A program made the position numbers and the translations under genes. The notes beneath the pieces were generated by a model. It was not told the DNA's origin, made no database searches, and was given only the letters and a program-made list of their open reading frames with translations. Below are positions 20,028-32,055 of a stretch of DNA of 64,000 bases, one piece after another (positions within the stretch are counted from its first letter, which is position 1; each line of letters starts with the position of its first letter). Source of the DNA: Gammaproteobacteria bacterium (GTDB lineage Bacteria; Pseudomonadota; Gammaproteobacteria; SZUA-229); assembly GCA_029881795.1 (NCBI GenBank), contig JAOULX010000006.1, forward strand, positions 1-64,000. Reading direction: 5' to 3'.

Positions 20028-20210
20028 ATGAATGAAATTTTACATGCGGTCGCACTCCTACTGGTGATTGAGGGTATAATGCCGTTTCTCAATCCGATCA
20101 AATGGCGTGAAACCATGCAACAAATCAGTCAGTTTTCGGATAACGCATTGAGATGGATCGGCCTCTCCAGTATGCTGGCCGGTGTCATATTGCTCTATCT
20201 ATTGAGCTAA
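20028..20210 (+). CDS. Small inner-membrane protein, DUF2065 (YjeT-like)
   Basis: 60 residues with two hydrophobic helices (HAVALLLVIEGIMPFLNP and WIGLSSMLAGVILLYLLS). The NP/KWRE pattern is typical of DUF2065. The position between hflC and hisZ/purA matches yjeT in E. coli. The function is unknown. Confidence 0.85.
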   Translation: MNEILHAVALLLVIEGIMPFLNPIKWRETMQQISQFSDNALRWIGLSSMLAGVILLYLLS

Positions 20211-20238
20211 AGAATCACCATTTAGAAATAAGAGTTAA

Positions 20239-22717
<2,479 letters not shown>

Positions 22718-22732
22718 ACACTGAAAACTTGT

Positions 22733-22766
22733 AAAAAAAAGCCTGATTGATTCAGGCTTTTTTTTT
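22733..22766 (+). terminator. Rho-independent terminator after purA
   Basis: GCCTGA / TCAGGC stem (22741-22746, 22752-22757) flanked by eight A and a run of at least eight T, so it can act in both directions. Confidence 0.92.
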
Positions 22767-23405
22767 GCGCTGTTATTTTTTGTGGTAAACATTGTAAAAT
22801 AAACATTCAGCGTGTCCGATATGGCCGAAAGTTTATTGCAAAATCTGTTTAATGACGACTTCGAAACACTTGTTCTTGGCATTAGTTCCACCGGCTACTC
22901 TGGCTCAGTAATTTTATCAACAGGCTTGTCAGCTGCAAAACCAGCCTGATGCAGCTGACACTGTGTTACACAGCACCGATCGAGCAGCTTGTAACACAGT
23001 GTTTGTTATCGACAGCAGATGAAATCATCGTCAGTAAATTTCAGCTGCGGCTCAATAAATAGGTTACTGGAATAAATCTGAAATTAGCTGGTGTGCGCCG
23101 GCAACAATACACAAAGCACTGCAGACACTGCAGGCCAGTTTGCAGCAGCAGTGTCGTCGCTGTTCAGTTAGCTTGCCACAGCAGTTGTTTAAACCGCATC
23201 TGACACGGCTGAAAAAAAGCATTGAAATAAAACAAAATGAAACAATCAGCCTGCTGTCATGGGTGGTGACAGATTTTGTGTTACTGCTATCATCGACAAC
23301 AGCTCGGGGTGTTGTTTATGCAGAAATTAAACGCTGGCCATTGATCTGATGTCGCGGACAAAAATCTGACTGGCTCAGGGCATTAAAATAGAGTAAAAGT
23401 ACCTT
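22767..23405. other. Gene-poor stretch with two adjacent inverted repeats; possible gene remnant
   Basis: No convincing gene. A 45-codon frame starts with GTG at about 22811 (SDMAESLLQNLFNDD) and ends at TGA near 22949. A 69-codon frame lies at 23140-23349. Neither resembles a family I know. They could be pieces of one decayed gene. Between them are two perfect inverted repeats described separately. The stretch lies between the purA terminator and the MBL-fold gene. Confidence 0.4.
22929..23001. repeat. Two back-to-back inverted repeats
   Basis: TCAGCTGC (22929-22936) is mirrored by GCAGCTGA (22951-22958), an 8-base stem with a 14-base loop. Immediately after, CACTGTGTTAC (22959-22969) is mirrored by GTAACACAGTG (22991-23001), an 11-base stem that extends to 12-13 bases with flanking pairs. 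No T run follows, so they are not simple terminators. Confidence 0.75.
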
Positions 23406-24821
23406 ATGTATATAGAATTTCACGGCGCAGCTGAGCAAGTCACCGGTTCCTGTTATCTGATCGAGGCAGGCGCAAGCCGGATATTACTGGATTGCGGGAT
23501 GGTGCAGGGCAGTCAGCAGGATGAAAAGCACAATGCCGATGATTTTGCATTTAACCCGGCTACGATTGATGCGGTCATACTTAGTCATTCACATATTGAT
23601 CATTCAGGGCGTATTCCATTTCTGGTCAAGTCAGGCTTTAAAGGACAAATTTACAGCCACCGAGCCAGCCGTGATTTATGCAGCATTATGTTGCAGGATG
23701 CCGGCTACTTAAATGAACGTGAAAGCCAGTGGGAGAACCGCAAACGTGAACGTAAAGGACTGGAATTAATCGAGCCCTATTTCACGGTAGAGGATGCGCA
23801 AAATGCGATGCAGCAGTTTCACCCGCTGGAATACGGACAGACATTGCAACTGTCTTCGTCGGTCAGTTTTAAGTTATCGGATGCCGGCCACATCCTTGGC
23901 TCGTCCATTATTGAACTTTGGTTATCGGAAAATGGGCTACAACGAAAAATCGTTTTCAGTGGTGATATCGGTTATCCCGAACGGCCGATTTTGCATGATC
24001 CGGCGATCATTAAACAAGCCGATCTGGTGATCATGGAATCAACCTATGGGGATCGTCTGCACCGCACTTCGGAGCAGACCTGTCAGGAAATGACAGAAAT
24101 CCTCTGTCAGGCTAACAGTGAGCGGGGTAATATTATTATTCCGGCTTTTGCCGTGGGCCGAACCCAACGTATGATATATGAATTTGCGAAGCATTATGAT
24201 GACTGGGATCTTGCGCGCTGGCAGATTTTTCTCGATAGTCCAATGGCAATAAGTGCGACTGAGGTCTATACCAAACATACCGAGCTTTATGATGAGGAGG
24301 CCAGTGAGCTGTGGCAAAAAAACAGCGTCAGCCCATTACTACCTAATCTACAACTGTGCCGTACCGCGAATCAGTCAATGGCATTGAACAGCATCAAATC
24401 AGGTGCGATCATTATCGCCGGCAGTGGCATGTGCACTGGCGGGCGTATCAAACACCACTTAAAACACAATATCTGGCGCAAAGATTGTCACCTGATCATT
24501 ACCGGTTTTCAGGCAAGAGGTACACTGGGCCGCAAACTGGTTGATGGCAGTAAACGTATCCGTTTGTGGGGCGAAACATTTCAGGTTAACGCCCGACTGC
24601 ATACTCTGGGTGGGCTTTCGGCGCATGCCGATCAGGCCGGTTTACTTAGCTGGTTTCAGCACTTTGATAATGCACCACCGCTGGTTCTGGTGCACGGTGA
24701 GCCTGTCGCATTGAATGCCTTAAAAACAGCCATTGAAGCCAATACCGATTCAGCCGTTATGATAGCCAAGAAATTTTCAAAAATAGATTTAACCGCATCA
24801 ATACAGTTGACAATGGACTGA
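23406..24821 (+). CDS. Beta-CASP metallo-beta-lactamase-fold RNase-like protein
   Basis: 471 residues. Zinc motif SHSHIDHSG (HxHxDH), GHILGS, SGDIGYPERPI and MESTYGDR of the MBL domain; a beta-CASP insert with IPAFAVGRTQRM and SGMCTGGRIKHHL; and the C-terminal RMMBL segment LGGLSAHADQAGL with FLVHGE-like VLVHGEP. This is the RNA-processing nuclease architecture shared with CPSF73-like and YsdA-like enzymes, acting in the cytoplasm. The exact RNA substrate is unknown. It ends 132 bases before jetA; nothing ties it to that locus functionally. Confidence 0.9.
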   Translation: MYIEFHGAAEQVTGSCYLIEAGASRILLDCGMVQGSQQDEKHNADDFAFNPATIDAVILSHSHIDHSGRIPFLVKSGFKGQIYSHRASRDLCSIMLQDAGYLNERESQWENRKRERKGLELIEPYFTVEDAQNAMQQFHPLEYGQTLQLSSSVSFKLSDAGHILGSSIIELWLSENGLQRKIVFSGDIGYPERPILHDPAIIKQADLVIMESTYGDRLHRTSEQTCQEMTEILCQANSERGNIIIPAFAVGRTQRMIYEFAKHYDDWDLARWQIFLDSPMAISATEVYTKHTELYDEEASELWQKNSVSPLLPNLQLCRTANQSMALNSIKSGAIIIAGSGMCTGGRIKHHLKHNIWRKDCHLIITGFQARGTLGRKLVDGSKRIRLWGETFQVNARLHTLGGLSAHADQAGLLSWFQHFDNAPPLVLVHGEPVALNALKTAIEANTDSAVMIAKKFSKIDLTASIQLTMD

Positions 24822-24941
24822 TTTAACTCAGCAGATTGCGCATTAATTGCCTGCCATGGTGTGTGTTTTTTGATCATTTTATGATCTTAAAATCTTGCCC
24901 GGATTAGGCTTATGCGAATGGTCTTAAACTGACTTAACGCG

Positions 24942-24947
24942 TACAAT
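24942..24947 (+). promoter_or_regulatory. -10-like element directly before jetA
   Basis: TACAAT ends six bases before the jetA ATG (24954). No Shine-Dalgarno lies between. If used, transcription would start at or near the start codon, giving a leaderless message. The -35 region is poor. Confidence 0.35.
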
Positions 24948-24953
24948 GCGCTG

Positions 24954-26405
24954 ATGTTTTTTATCGAAACCCGCCAATATTTCTTCCGTCCATTTTCCGG
25001 TAAATACCGTGAGCAGGTAATGGAATGTCTGCGCGTGCTGTATGCCCGTTTATACGGTGATCAGGCTGATTATTCACGTGCTTTCACTCAGGATCAACTG
25101 CTTGAATGCTTCGAGGATGCGATAACCCGAACCCCGGTACTGGATGAAGATGAAGACAGCGAATTTGTCGTTTCCGGCAAAAGTGAGAGAGAGCAGGCCA
25201 ACTGGGTGCGCAATCTGTTGCTGGAGCATGGCTGGCTGGAATGTCATGCCGACGAGGCCACCTTGCAGAGTACCTATGGTTTTAGCCGGGTCGGGCGTTT
25301 ATTTACCCAGCCAATGGTAGAAACTGCCGGTGCCGGGTTTCGTACCCGTCACCGCAATACCCGCAATACCCGCAACGCACTTCAATCTTTTGTTGAACGC
25401 GGTGATGTTTACGATTTGCTCGATGCTTATGAAGCATCGGCACGAATCATCAGTGACTTTAGTGATGTGATTGCCGAACTCGATGAACGTAAACGTCAGC
25501 TGGTAAAAGAAGTGGAATCGCAGCAAGTCGTACAACAGGCAAGCGATGACTTTTTTGATTTTATGGAGCAGCGGTTTATGCCGGATCTGTCGATTCGTAT
25601 GTCGAGTGACAGTGTGGAAAAACACCGCGAAGAAATACAGCAACTGATTCGAAAAGCCCATCGCAAACAAAATGATTTTAAAGCCAGTGCTGAAAAAGAA
25701 CTGAGAAAAATGGCGCCGGAGTTGCGCAGTGCCGACAACGCCTCATTGTATTTACGCATACTCAATGGTATAGAAGGGCGCATTCACAGTGCCAGTGAAA
25801 TCATGTTGCCGGCCTTGCGTCAGGCGCTACACAGTTTCACCCGGCGTGCGGATATTATTATCCGTCAACTCAGTTACAACAGTTACAGTGATCAGGGAGG
25901 CTTACCAGCATTATGTCAGGCGCTGGCCGAAATGCCCGAGCAGGAAAAAACCAGCAAACTGCAAGCCATGGCAGAAGCTATGTCGGGTTTATCAGTTGGT
26001 TTTGTTGATCCCTCTGCGCTTAAACTGCACAGTGTGAGCAGCCAGCGGCTGGTCAACAGCGCGGTAGAAACTCAGCAGGAAGTCGGTAAAGAATCCCGCA
26101 AAACACTGTTTATCCAGCAGGTCTTGGAAAAAGCCTTTCAGGTCAATAGTAAGGATCAGATCCAGTATGTTATTGCCGCATTAAAAAATGGTCACCGTAT
26201 TCACAGTAAACATTTGCCAGTTAACAATGCGCGCGAGTTATTAATGTCAGCACATGCCATAGAAATTGCATCTGCTGCCAATATTTCTTCCGAGTTTGCC
26301 TTCAAGCTGCGTTATAACCAGCAAACTACCAGTACCGAATATTATGATCAGCTCGATGACTTTGTTATCGAGCTGGTTGAAAAAGATCAACAGGCTATTA
26401 ATTAA
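24954..26405 (+). CDS. jetA: Wadjet subunit JetA (MukF-like kleisin)
   Basis: 483 residues. The protein is mainly alpha-helical, with an N-terminal winged-helix-like region (FRPFSGKYREQVMECLRVLY) and a long helical middle rich in charged and Gln residues, as in JetA/MukF kleisins. The assignment rests mostly on context: it is the first of four genes in the order kleisin, DUF4194, SMC, DUF3322/DUF2220. In Wadjet, JetA bridges the JetC heads and recruits JetB to form the plasmid-sensing loop extruder. The stop is one base before jetB. No ribosome site is seen before the ATG. Confidence 0.88.
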   Translation: MFFIETRQYFFRPFSGKYREQVMECLRVLYARLYGDQADYSRAFTQDQLLECFEDAITRTPVLDEDEDSEFVVSGKSEREQANWVRNLLLEHGWLECHADEATLQSTYGFSRVGRLFTQPMVETAGAGFRTRHRNTRNTRNALQSFVERGDVYDLLDAYEASARIISDFSDVIAELDERKRQLVKEVESQQVVQQASDDFFDFMEQRFMPDLSIRMSSDSVEKHREEIQQLIRKAHRKQNDFKASAEKELRKMAPELRSADNASLYLRILNGIEGRIHSASEIMLPALRQALHSFTRRADIIIRQLSYNSYSDQGGLPALCQALAEMPEQEKTSKLQAMAEAMSGLSVGFVDPSALKLHSVSSQRLVNSAVETQQEVGKESRKTLFIQQVLEKAFQVNSKDQIQYVIAALKNGHRIHSKHLPVNNARELLMSAHAIEIASAANISSEFAFKLRYNQQTTSTEYYDQLDDFVIELVEKDQQAIN

Positions 26406-26406
26406 T

Positions 26407-27108
26407 ATGATTACCGATCTGATAGAACAACAGCTGCAAAAAGAAAATGTCAGCATCAGTGAGTTTCGTGAACTGCTGATTCGCCTGCTTAACTACAGTG
26501 TCTTGTCGCGACATGAAAACCAGACTGAACAACAGTTGTATGATCGCTATCTGCGGATCGCCGACTTGATTAACGAATATCTGGCGATGATAGGTGTGCA
26601 GGTTTTCCATGACACACGTTTCGAATACCTTCGGCTGTATCCGCCTTCTAGTCAGGTGCCGGGTATGGAAGAGGCTGATAATCAGGCCTTTGCCGGCAGT
26701 TTGCGTGCCCGTTTAAGCCAGCAGGAAGTGGCACTGATACTGGTTCTGCGATTGCAATACGATAAAGCCCTGAGAGAAGCCAAACTCGATGATCAGGGTT
26801 ACGTTACCGAATCGTTTGAAGCCATTAACATTGCGATGAAAAATATTATAGGCCGTTCATTGCCTGAAAAACCGGCCGAAAGACGGCATTTATTCGCGCG
26901 CTGTAAAAAACTTCGGCTGATTGAATACAATCAGGAAGATGATGTGTTAAAAGCCGAGGCCTGGTTAAAAATTCATCCTATGATAGTTAGCTTTGTTAAT
27001 GATGACGCAATCAATGCGCTGCAAAGCACAGCACATCCTGCGCCCGACGAGACCGATAATTTGCATCAGACCGGGTCTGAGTCAGCAGCGACAGAAGAGA
27101 CGGAATAA
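26407..27108 (+). CDS. jetB: Wadjet subunit JetB (MukE-like, DUF4194)
   Basis: 233 residues from ATG 26407, one base after the jetA stop. A winged-helix-type protein (VSISEFRELLIRLLNYSVLS, YLRIADLINEYLAMIGVQVF, DTRFEYLRLYPP) typical of DUF4194, the JetB family. It binds the kleisin JetA as MukE binds MukF. The C-terminal tail (about 210-233) is acidic and low in complexity. A longer frame reaches back to 26266 inside jetA, but coupling to the jetA stop favours 26407. Confidence 0.9.
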   Translation: MITDLIEQQLQKENVSISEFRELLIRLLNYSVLSRHENQTEQQLYDRYLRIADLINEYLAMIGVQVFHDTRFEYLRLYPPSSQVPGMEEADNQAFAGSLRARLSQQEVALILVLRLQYDKALREAKLDDQGYVTESFEAINIAMKNIIGRSLPEKPAERRHLFARCKKLRLIEYNQEDDVLKAEAWLKIHPMIVSFVNDDAINALQSTAHPAPDETDNLHQTGSESAATEETE

Positions 27109-27113
27109 GACCG

Positions 27114-30100
27114 ATGTTTTTAAAAAAATTTATTTTCATTAACTGGGGAAACATCCCTAATATTGAGTTTGACATGGGGCCGGTTAATTTATTATCCGGC
27201 GGCAGTGGTTCTGGTAAAACCACGGTCGGCGATGCGATCCAAACCATTATGACGGCAGCGCATGAAAACCTGTTTCAGTATAACCCCGGGCAGGATGAAA
27301 CAACCCAGCGAGGTCGTGGTGGAAAACGAGTGCGTACCCTGGCTTCGTATGTTTTGGGCTGCGATGATGGCAGTTATGCGCGACCTAATGATGCGACTGA
27401 TGGTTATCTGGCGGCGGTTTTTCACCCCACTCAAGGAGAGACCACAGAACCCTTTACTGCGCTGATTGCAGTACGAGCCTGGCTTGATCAGACCGGCAAA
27501 CAAAAAGTAGCACGACAGGAAGATCTGTTGTTTTTAATATTGCCGGGTGAACAGCTCAATATTCATCATTTAGTACGGCAGGATGTCGGTGGTAAATACA
27601 TCGTGCCGATGGACAAAATCAGCAACCTTCTGATAACGGAATTCGGTAAGCGTCATGTGGAAAAATACGATGCAAAAAAACGTGCTTACTTGCGCCGCTT
27701 ATACGGTGCATTACAGGGCCGAAGTGATTCAGTGACAGAACAGGAAGCGATGAATGCAGCCAGAGCCTTCTCTCGCTTCATGGCTTATAAACCGGTACAA
27801 AGTATCAATAAATTTGTATCAGAAGAAATACTTGAGAAAAAAGATCTGGGTGAGGCGATTCGCTCAATTTCGGGTCAGCTAAAAACCATTCATGGTATGG
27901 AAAAAGATGCTGCTCAGTTGGTTCAGTCTATTGAAATACTGCAACAGGCTGAGCAATATGCTGGCGACTATGTCGAGCGCTGGATTGACTATAATACACA
28001 GGAGTACACGCTGGCGATGCATCGCCACAAAGCACGGCAGAAAGATTACTTAAAAGCCAGCAAGCAGCGCACACAATATCGTACACAGTCGAAAGAAAAC
28101 CAGACTGAAACAAGCGAAGCGCAGCAGCGACTGAAGCAGCTGCATGAACAGCGAGTTCAGCTTGAGGCCCAGCGCCTGGGTATCAGTAGTTTAAAACAAA
28201 AAGATGAACTGGATAGCCAGCTGAAACAGCATCAGCAGCAAATGATTGAGGTAGCGCAGCAGCTGCTAAAACAGGATGCGGAGCAGGTTAGTAATTTTCA
28301 GAATATAGAATCCCTAAACCGCGAACTGCAATCCGAATCGATCCGACAGTTACTGCTGCAGTTTACCGACTTTGAAAGCATGGCTCTAATTAAGGATGTT
28401 CTTAAACAGGGTGATAAAGCGGACATCGACATACACTCTATTTTACAAAAAGATTTGACCGATGATTTAACCGCGCTTGAATTACATCTGGATCATATTC
28501 GTATTGCGCAAAACCTTCATAACCGCTGTTACCTGTACTGGCATCAGCACGACAATCAACAGAGCCGGTTTGAAGAGTTAAGTGCAGAAGTGCATAAAAG
28601 CCGTTCACGTTATGAAAAGCTGGGTCAACTGCGACAGCAAAAACAACACGAAATTGAGCGCCTGCAACAGCACAAAGTCAGTTACCCTGGTTTTGTGCAA
28701 CGAGCGCTAGAAGCTATAAAAGTAGCCTGCCCGCAGGCTGACCCGAGGGTGCTGTGCGATCATGTTGAAGTTACCGACGAACGCTGGCAAATGGCGATTG
28801 AAGGCTATTTAGGAGGCGCACGTTTTTCCATTATTGTCGATGAGGCTTATGAAGCCGAAGCGATTCAGATTATTCGTCAGCTGAGCGGGCGTGATAACCG
28901 TGCCAAAGTGATACAGGGCAGCAAGGCCCGCCGCGACAGCGAAAAAAATCGCCAGCAAAGCAATTCTATTTTACAGGTCTTAGACTGTTCGCATTCGACA
29001 GCGCAGCATTACTTAACGGCCAGTTACAGTTCGGTGCTAATGGTGGAAACCGCTGAAGAGCTTAAATCATGCGGTCGTGGTTTAACCAGTGATGGCATGG
29101 CTGCCGGCAGCTACAGTATGTGGCGCTGTGATTTAACCGATGCCGAGCTGGTGTTTGGGGTGGCAGCCCGTGAGCGCGCACTTAAAGCCAAACAGCAGGA
29201 GCTGCAGCTACTGACAGATGAGTGGCAACAGTCCAATGACCAGATGCAACAGCTGGCCAGAGTGCAGGATAATATACGATCATTAAAACTGCTGAGCTAT
29301 GCCGAAACACTGTCGTCATTGATGGCAGGTCAGCGTGAAATTCAGAAAATTGAAAAGCTGATGAGTCAGCTTGATTTATCGGAACACAATGAGTTGGAGC
29401 AGTCGCTGCAAGATTTGAAGCAACAACAGGAGCGATATCAACAACAGCACAGTGATTTGCTAGAAGAAAAAGGCAAACTTGATGAGCTGATAAAAAACAC
29501 CTCAAGTGACTGTGAAAAACTTTCAGATCAGCAAGATAAAACACAGCAGCTAGTTGAACAAAGCGAACAAAATTTAAGAGCAATAGTCAGCCAGTGGCCG
29601 GAGTTTGATGTCGAGTCAAAACTCGATTCGGCAGATGTTGACGCAACTCATATTAATGAAGCCACAGCGAATAATTTTTTACAGGAAACAGAAACGCAGT
29701 TGCATGAACTCGAAAGAAAACTATCGAAGTCTGTTCAGCAGCATAATGATAACTGTCTACCTGCAGACAGTCTGGTATACGAAAATTATTCAGGCCGCTA
29801 TGACCACGGTCTGTTCAGTTTGATATGTCAGACCCATAAGCAGCTAGATCTGGTTTACAATCGCTTAAAAAACAATATTCTGGTAGAAAAACATTCAAAA
29901 CTGACTCAGTTAAAAGAAAGTTTTAACAACGCCTTCGTGACTCATCTGTGTCATACCATTCATCAGGCTGTCAGCAGTGGTAAACGACAGATCGAATTAT
30001 TAAACAATGAGCTGCATCATCATAAATTTGGAGCCGATCAGGAAAGTTTTCGTTTTGATAGTCAGTGGATGCCAGAGTATAAAGAGTACGCCACATTCTT

Positions 30101-30755
30101 TGACGATGTGATCAATCAGCCGACGCTGGGGGAAGAAATGAATCTGTTTGATATGCCGTTATCCGATAAATCAAAAAAAGTCAGGGACCAGCTGATGAAA
30201 ATGTTGCTGGATGAGGATGAGAAAAAAGCCCTCAGTGAACTTGAGCGTATCGCAGATTATCGAAACTACCGGCGATATGAAATTTACAAAGAAGTCGAAG
30301 GCAAAGAACCGATTGCACTCAGTGAATATGGCACCGGCAGCGGTGGCCAGCTGGAAACACCGGCTTATATTATTCGCTCGGCAGCCATCACTTCGGCCTT
30401 CAGGTTTTCTGAAGGCCTCAGTCATCTGCGTATGGTGCTGGTTGATGAGGCTTTCTCAAAAATGGACGAATCACGTTCACGCGAAGTTATCGATTATCTG
30501 ACACGGAGTCTGGGCCTGCAGCTGGTATTCATTATGCCATCGAGTAAAAGCGGCCCGTTTATGGATTTGGTCAGCAATGAATTTGTGTTTGCCAAATGCC
30601 CGAGCGAAAACCCCAGAGGCGAACTCAAAACCCGGGTCTGGGTTGACCGCAAACAATGCAACAGCGACAAAATAAAAACCCTCTGGGCCAACCATCGAAA
30701 AACAGAGTATCGTCAAGCAGAAATGGACTTTATGAAAGAGTTTGCAGATGGGTGA
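27114..30755 (+). CDS. jetC: Wadjet subunit JetC (MukB-like SMC ATPase)
   Basis: 1213 residues. Walker A GGSGSGKTT at 29-37; long Gln-rich coiled coils (about 300-520 and 720-900) around a hinge-like region (about 540-620); ABC signature TGSGGQLETP near 1073-1082; and Walker B VLVDEAFSKMD with catalytic Glu near 1112. All ATPase motifs are intact. In known systems the JetABC complex extrudes DNA loops and identifies small circular DNA for cleavage by JetD. The gene starts five bases after jetB and its end overlaps jetD. Confidence 0.95.
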   Translation: MFLKKFIFINWGNIPNIEFDMGPVNLLSGGSGSGKTTVGDAIQTIMTAAHENLFQYNPGQDETTQRGRGGKRVRTLASYVLGCDDGSYARPNDATDGYLAAVFHPTQGETTEPFTALIAVRAWLDQTGKQKVARQEDLLFLILPGEQLNIHHLVRQDVGGKYIVPMDKISNLLITEFGKRHVEKYDAKKRAYLRRLYGALQGRSDSVTEQEAMNAARAFSRFMAYKPVQSINKFVSEEILEKKDLGEAIRSISGQLKTIHGMEKDAAQLVQSIEILQQAEQYAGDYVERWIDYNTQEYTLAMHRHKARQKDYLKASKQRTQYRTQSKENQTETSEAQQRLKQLHEQRVQLEAQRLGISSLKQKDELDSQLKQHQQQMIEVAQQLLKQDAEQVSNFQNIESLNRELQSESIRQLLLQFTDFESMALIKDVLKQGDKADIDIHSILQKDLTDDLTALELHLDHIRIAQNLHNRCYLYWHQHDNQQSRFEELSAEVHKSRSRYEKLGQLRQQKQHEIERLQQHKVSYPGFVQRALEAIKVACPQADPRVLCDHVEVTDERWQMAIEGYLGGARFSIIVDEAYEAEAIQIIRQLSGRDNRAKVIQGSKARRDSEKNRQQSNSILQVLDCSHSTAQHYLTASYSSVLMVETAEELKSCGRGLTSDGMAAGSYSMWRCDLTDAELVFGVAARERALKAKQQELQLLTDEWQQSNDQMQQLARVQDNIRSLKLLSYAETLSSLMAGQREIQKIEKLMSQLDLSEHNELEQSLQDLKQQQERYQQQHSDLLEEKGKLDELIKNTSSDCEKLSDQQDKTQQLVEQSEQNLRAIVSQWPEFDVESKLDSADVDATHINEATANNFLQETETQLHELERKLSKSVQQHNDNCLPADSLVYENYSGRYDHGLFSLICQTHKQLDLVYNRLKNNILVEKHSKLTQLKESFNNAFVTHLCHTIHQAVSSGKRQIELLNNELHHHKFGADQESFRFDSQWMPEYKEYATFFDDVINQPTLGEEMNLFDMPLSDKSKKVRDQLMKMLLDEDEKKALSELERIADYRNYRRYEIYKEVEGKEPIALSEYGTGSGGQLETPAYIIRSAAITSAFRFSEGLSHLRMVLVDEAFSKMDESRSREVIDYLTRSLGLQLVFIMPSSKSGPFMDLVSNEFVFAKCPSENPRGELKTRVWVDRKQCNSDKIKTLWANHRKTEYRQAEMDFMKEFADG

Positions 30756-31899
30756 TGCTAATCTACAGCCTGCATGGCTGCAGGATCAGCCTGAGATAGT
30801 TGCATTGTTACATAATGTGCTTGATAAATTAGATAACAATCCTGTTGCAGTACCGGGCTTTACCCTAACAGAAAAGCTATTACCAAAATTATTCGTTATT
30901 GATGATAATTCTGATTTGATGTGGCATTCATTGCAAACAATATTTAAAATAAAGCCACAAGATACTCAGTTTTGTGTATTTACTTATAAAGAAAATAAAA
31001 AGCGTAATGAATATGATCCTGAATATTGTGGAGCCCGTATCAAGTTTTTACCTGATGCCGAAGAAACATTGCGGCTTTGGCTTAATCGGCCATTTGTAGT
31101 ATCAAAATCACTGCAATGGAAAAATACAGTACAACAACACAAAACATACTTCCCTGGTTCTGTAGAAAAGCTATCTGCACGACACATATCGGTTAAACAA
31201 AAAACACCTGTTGAAGTGGTTCAGGGTTTTACGAAAATTTGTGAATATTTAAATCAAGAATTAACACTGCGAAATTTAAGTGCATGTTGCTTTTGGCAAG
31301 ATTCGAAATTTCTTGATGGAAAAGAGGAAATAGTCAGACAACTATATCCTCAGATAAAGATCAAAGTCAGACCTGTCATGGTCAGTGTTTTTCTTCCAGA
31401 AAACATACAAGGTATTTTATTTATTGAAAACTAGGATAGTTATACACAGGCCATTGCAGGCGTGCCGGCAATAGTTGATGGTATGGCCTTAGTATATAGT
31501 GCTGGTTTTAAAGCCAGTGCACAGCGGATAAGAGATCTGGAAGGGGTGTCTCTGCACTTTTCTGAATACAGTTGCCAACAAAATAGTGAAGAATTCAGAC
31601 AGTGGTGGATCGCAAATGGTGATACCCAATGGCCGGTCTATTTTTGGGGTGATCTTGATTATTCCGGGATGGGTATATTGGCGAACTTAAAACATCGTTT
31701 TGAAAATATCACGGCCTGGCAAGCTGGTTATCAGCCCATGCTAGAGCTGCTACTGACTGGAGCCGGACACGACGCGACGACAACAGGTAAACAGCAACAA
31801 ATAGACCCGAAAAAAACAGGCTGTTCTTTCGCAGATTCAAAACTACTGCCTGTATTAAGAAAGTATCGGCGCTTTATAGATCAGGAATGGCTTTGCTAA
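30748..31899 (+). pseudogene. jetD: Wadjet nuclease JetD interrupted by an in-frame amber codon
   Basis: Read through one TAG (31432-31434), the frame encodes 383 codons, a normal JetD length. The N-terminal part (DUF3322-like arm) runs to FIEN; the C-terminal Toprim part (DUF2220) continues in the same frame with DSYTQAIAGVPAIVDGMAL. The predicted catalytic residues are Glu227, two codons before the stop, and the DxD pair Asp302/Asp304 (GDLDYSG), after it. There is no frameshift and no other disruption. ATG 30748 overlaps the jetC stop; a TTG at 30742 is also possible. As read, the product lacks the nuclease core. One base change or read-through would restore it. The part before the stop is strikingly AT-rich. 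Confidence 0.9.
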
Positions 31900-32055
31900 A
31901 AAACAGGTTATCATAAATAGTAATCGATTGAATGTTGGACTGTGAAAACACTACATAAAGCTATTTAAACTCTTTTTTTTAACGAAACACCTGAGAATTC
32001 ACAAAATTCGACTATTATATCTACTGTTTTGTTTTTAATTGTAGGGTTTTATAAA

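Noticed and set aside
26266-26406. Longer jetB start inside jetA
   Set aside because: It would overlap jetA by 140 bases; ATG 26407 is one base after the jetA stop and gives the normal N-terminus.
31462-31899. The Toprim half of jetD as an independent gene starting at a GTG/ATG after the amber codon
   Set aside because: It is in the same frame as the upstream half with no ribosome site, and the Toprim motif spans the stop codon, so it is the rest of a broken jetD.
24954-31899. Bacterial MukBEF condensin rather than Wadjet
   Set aside because: The presence of a JetD-like DUF3322/Toprim gene overlapping the SMC gene and the gene order kleisin-DUF4194-SMC-nuclease fit Wadjet; MukBEF has no such nuclease.
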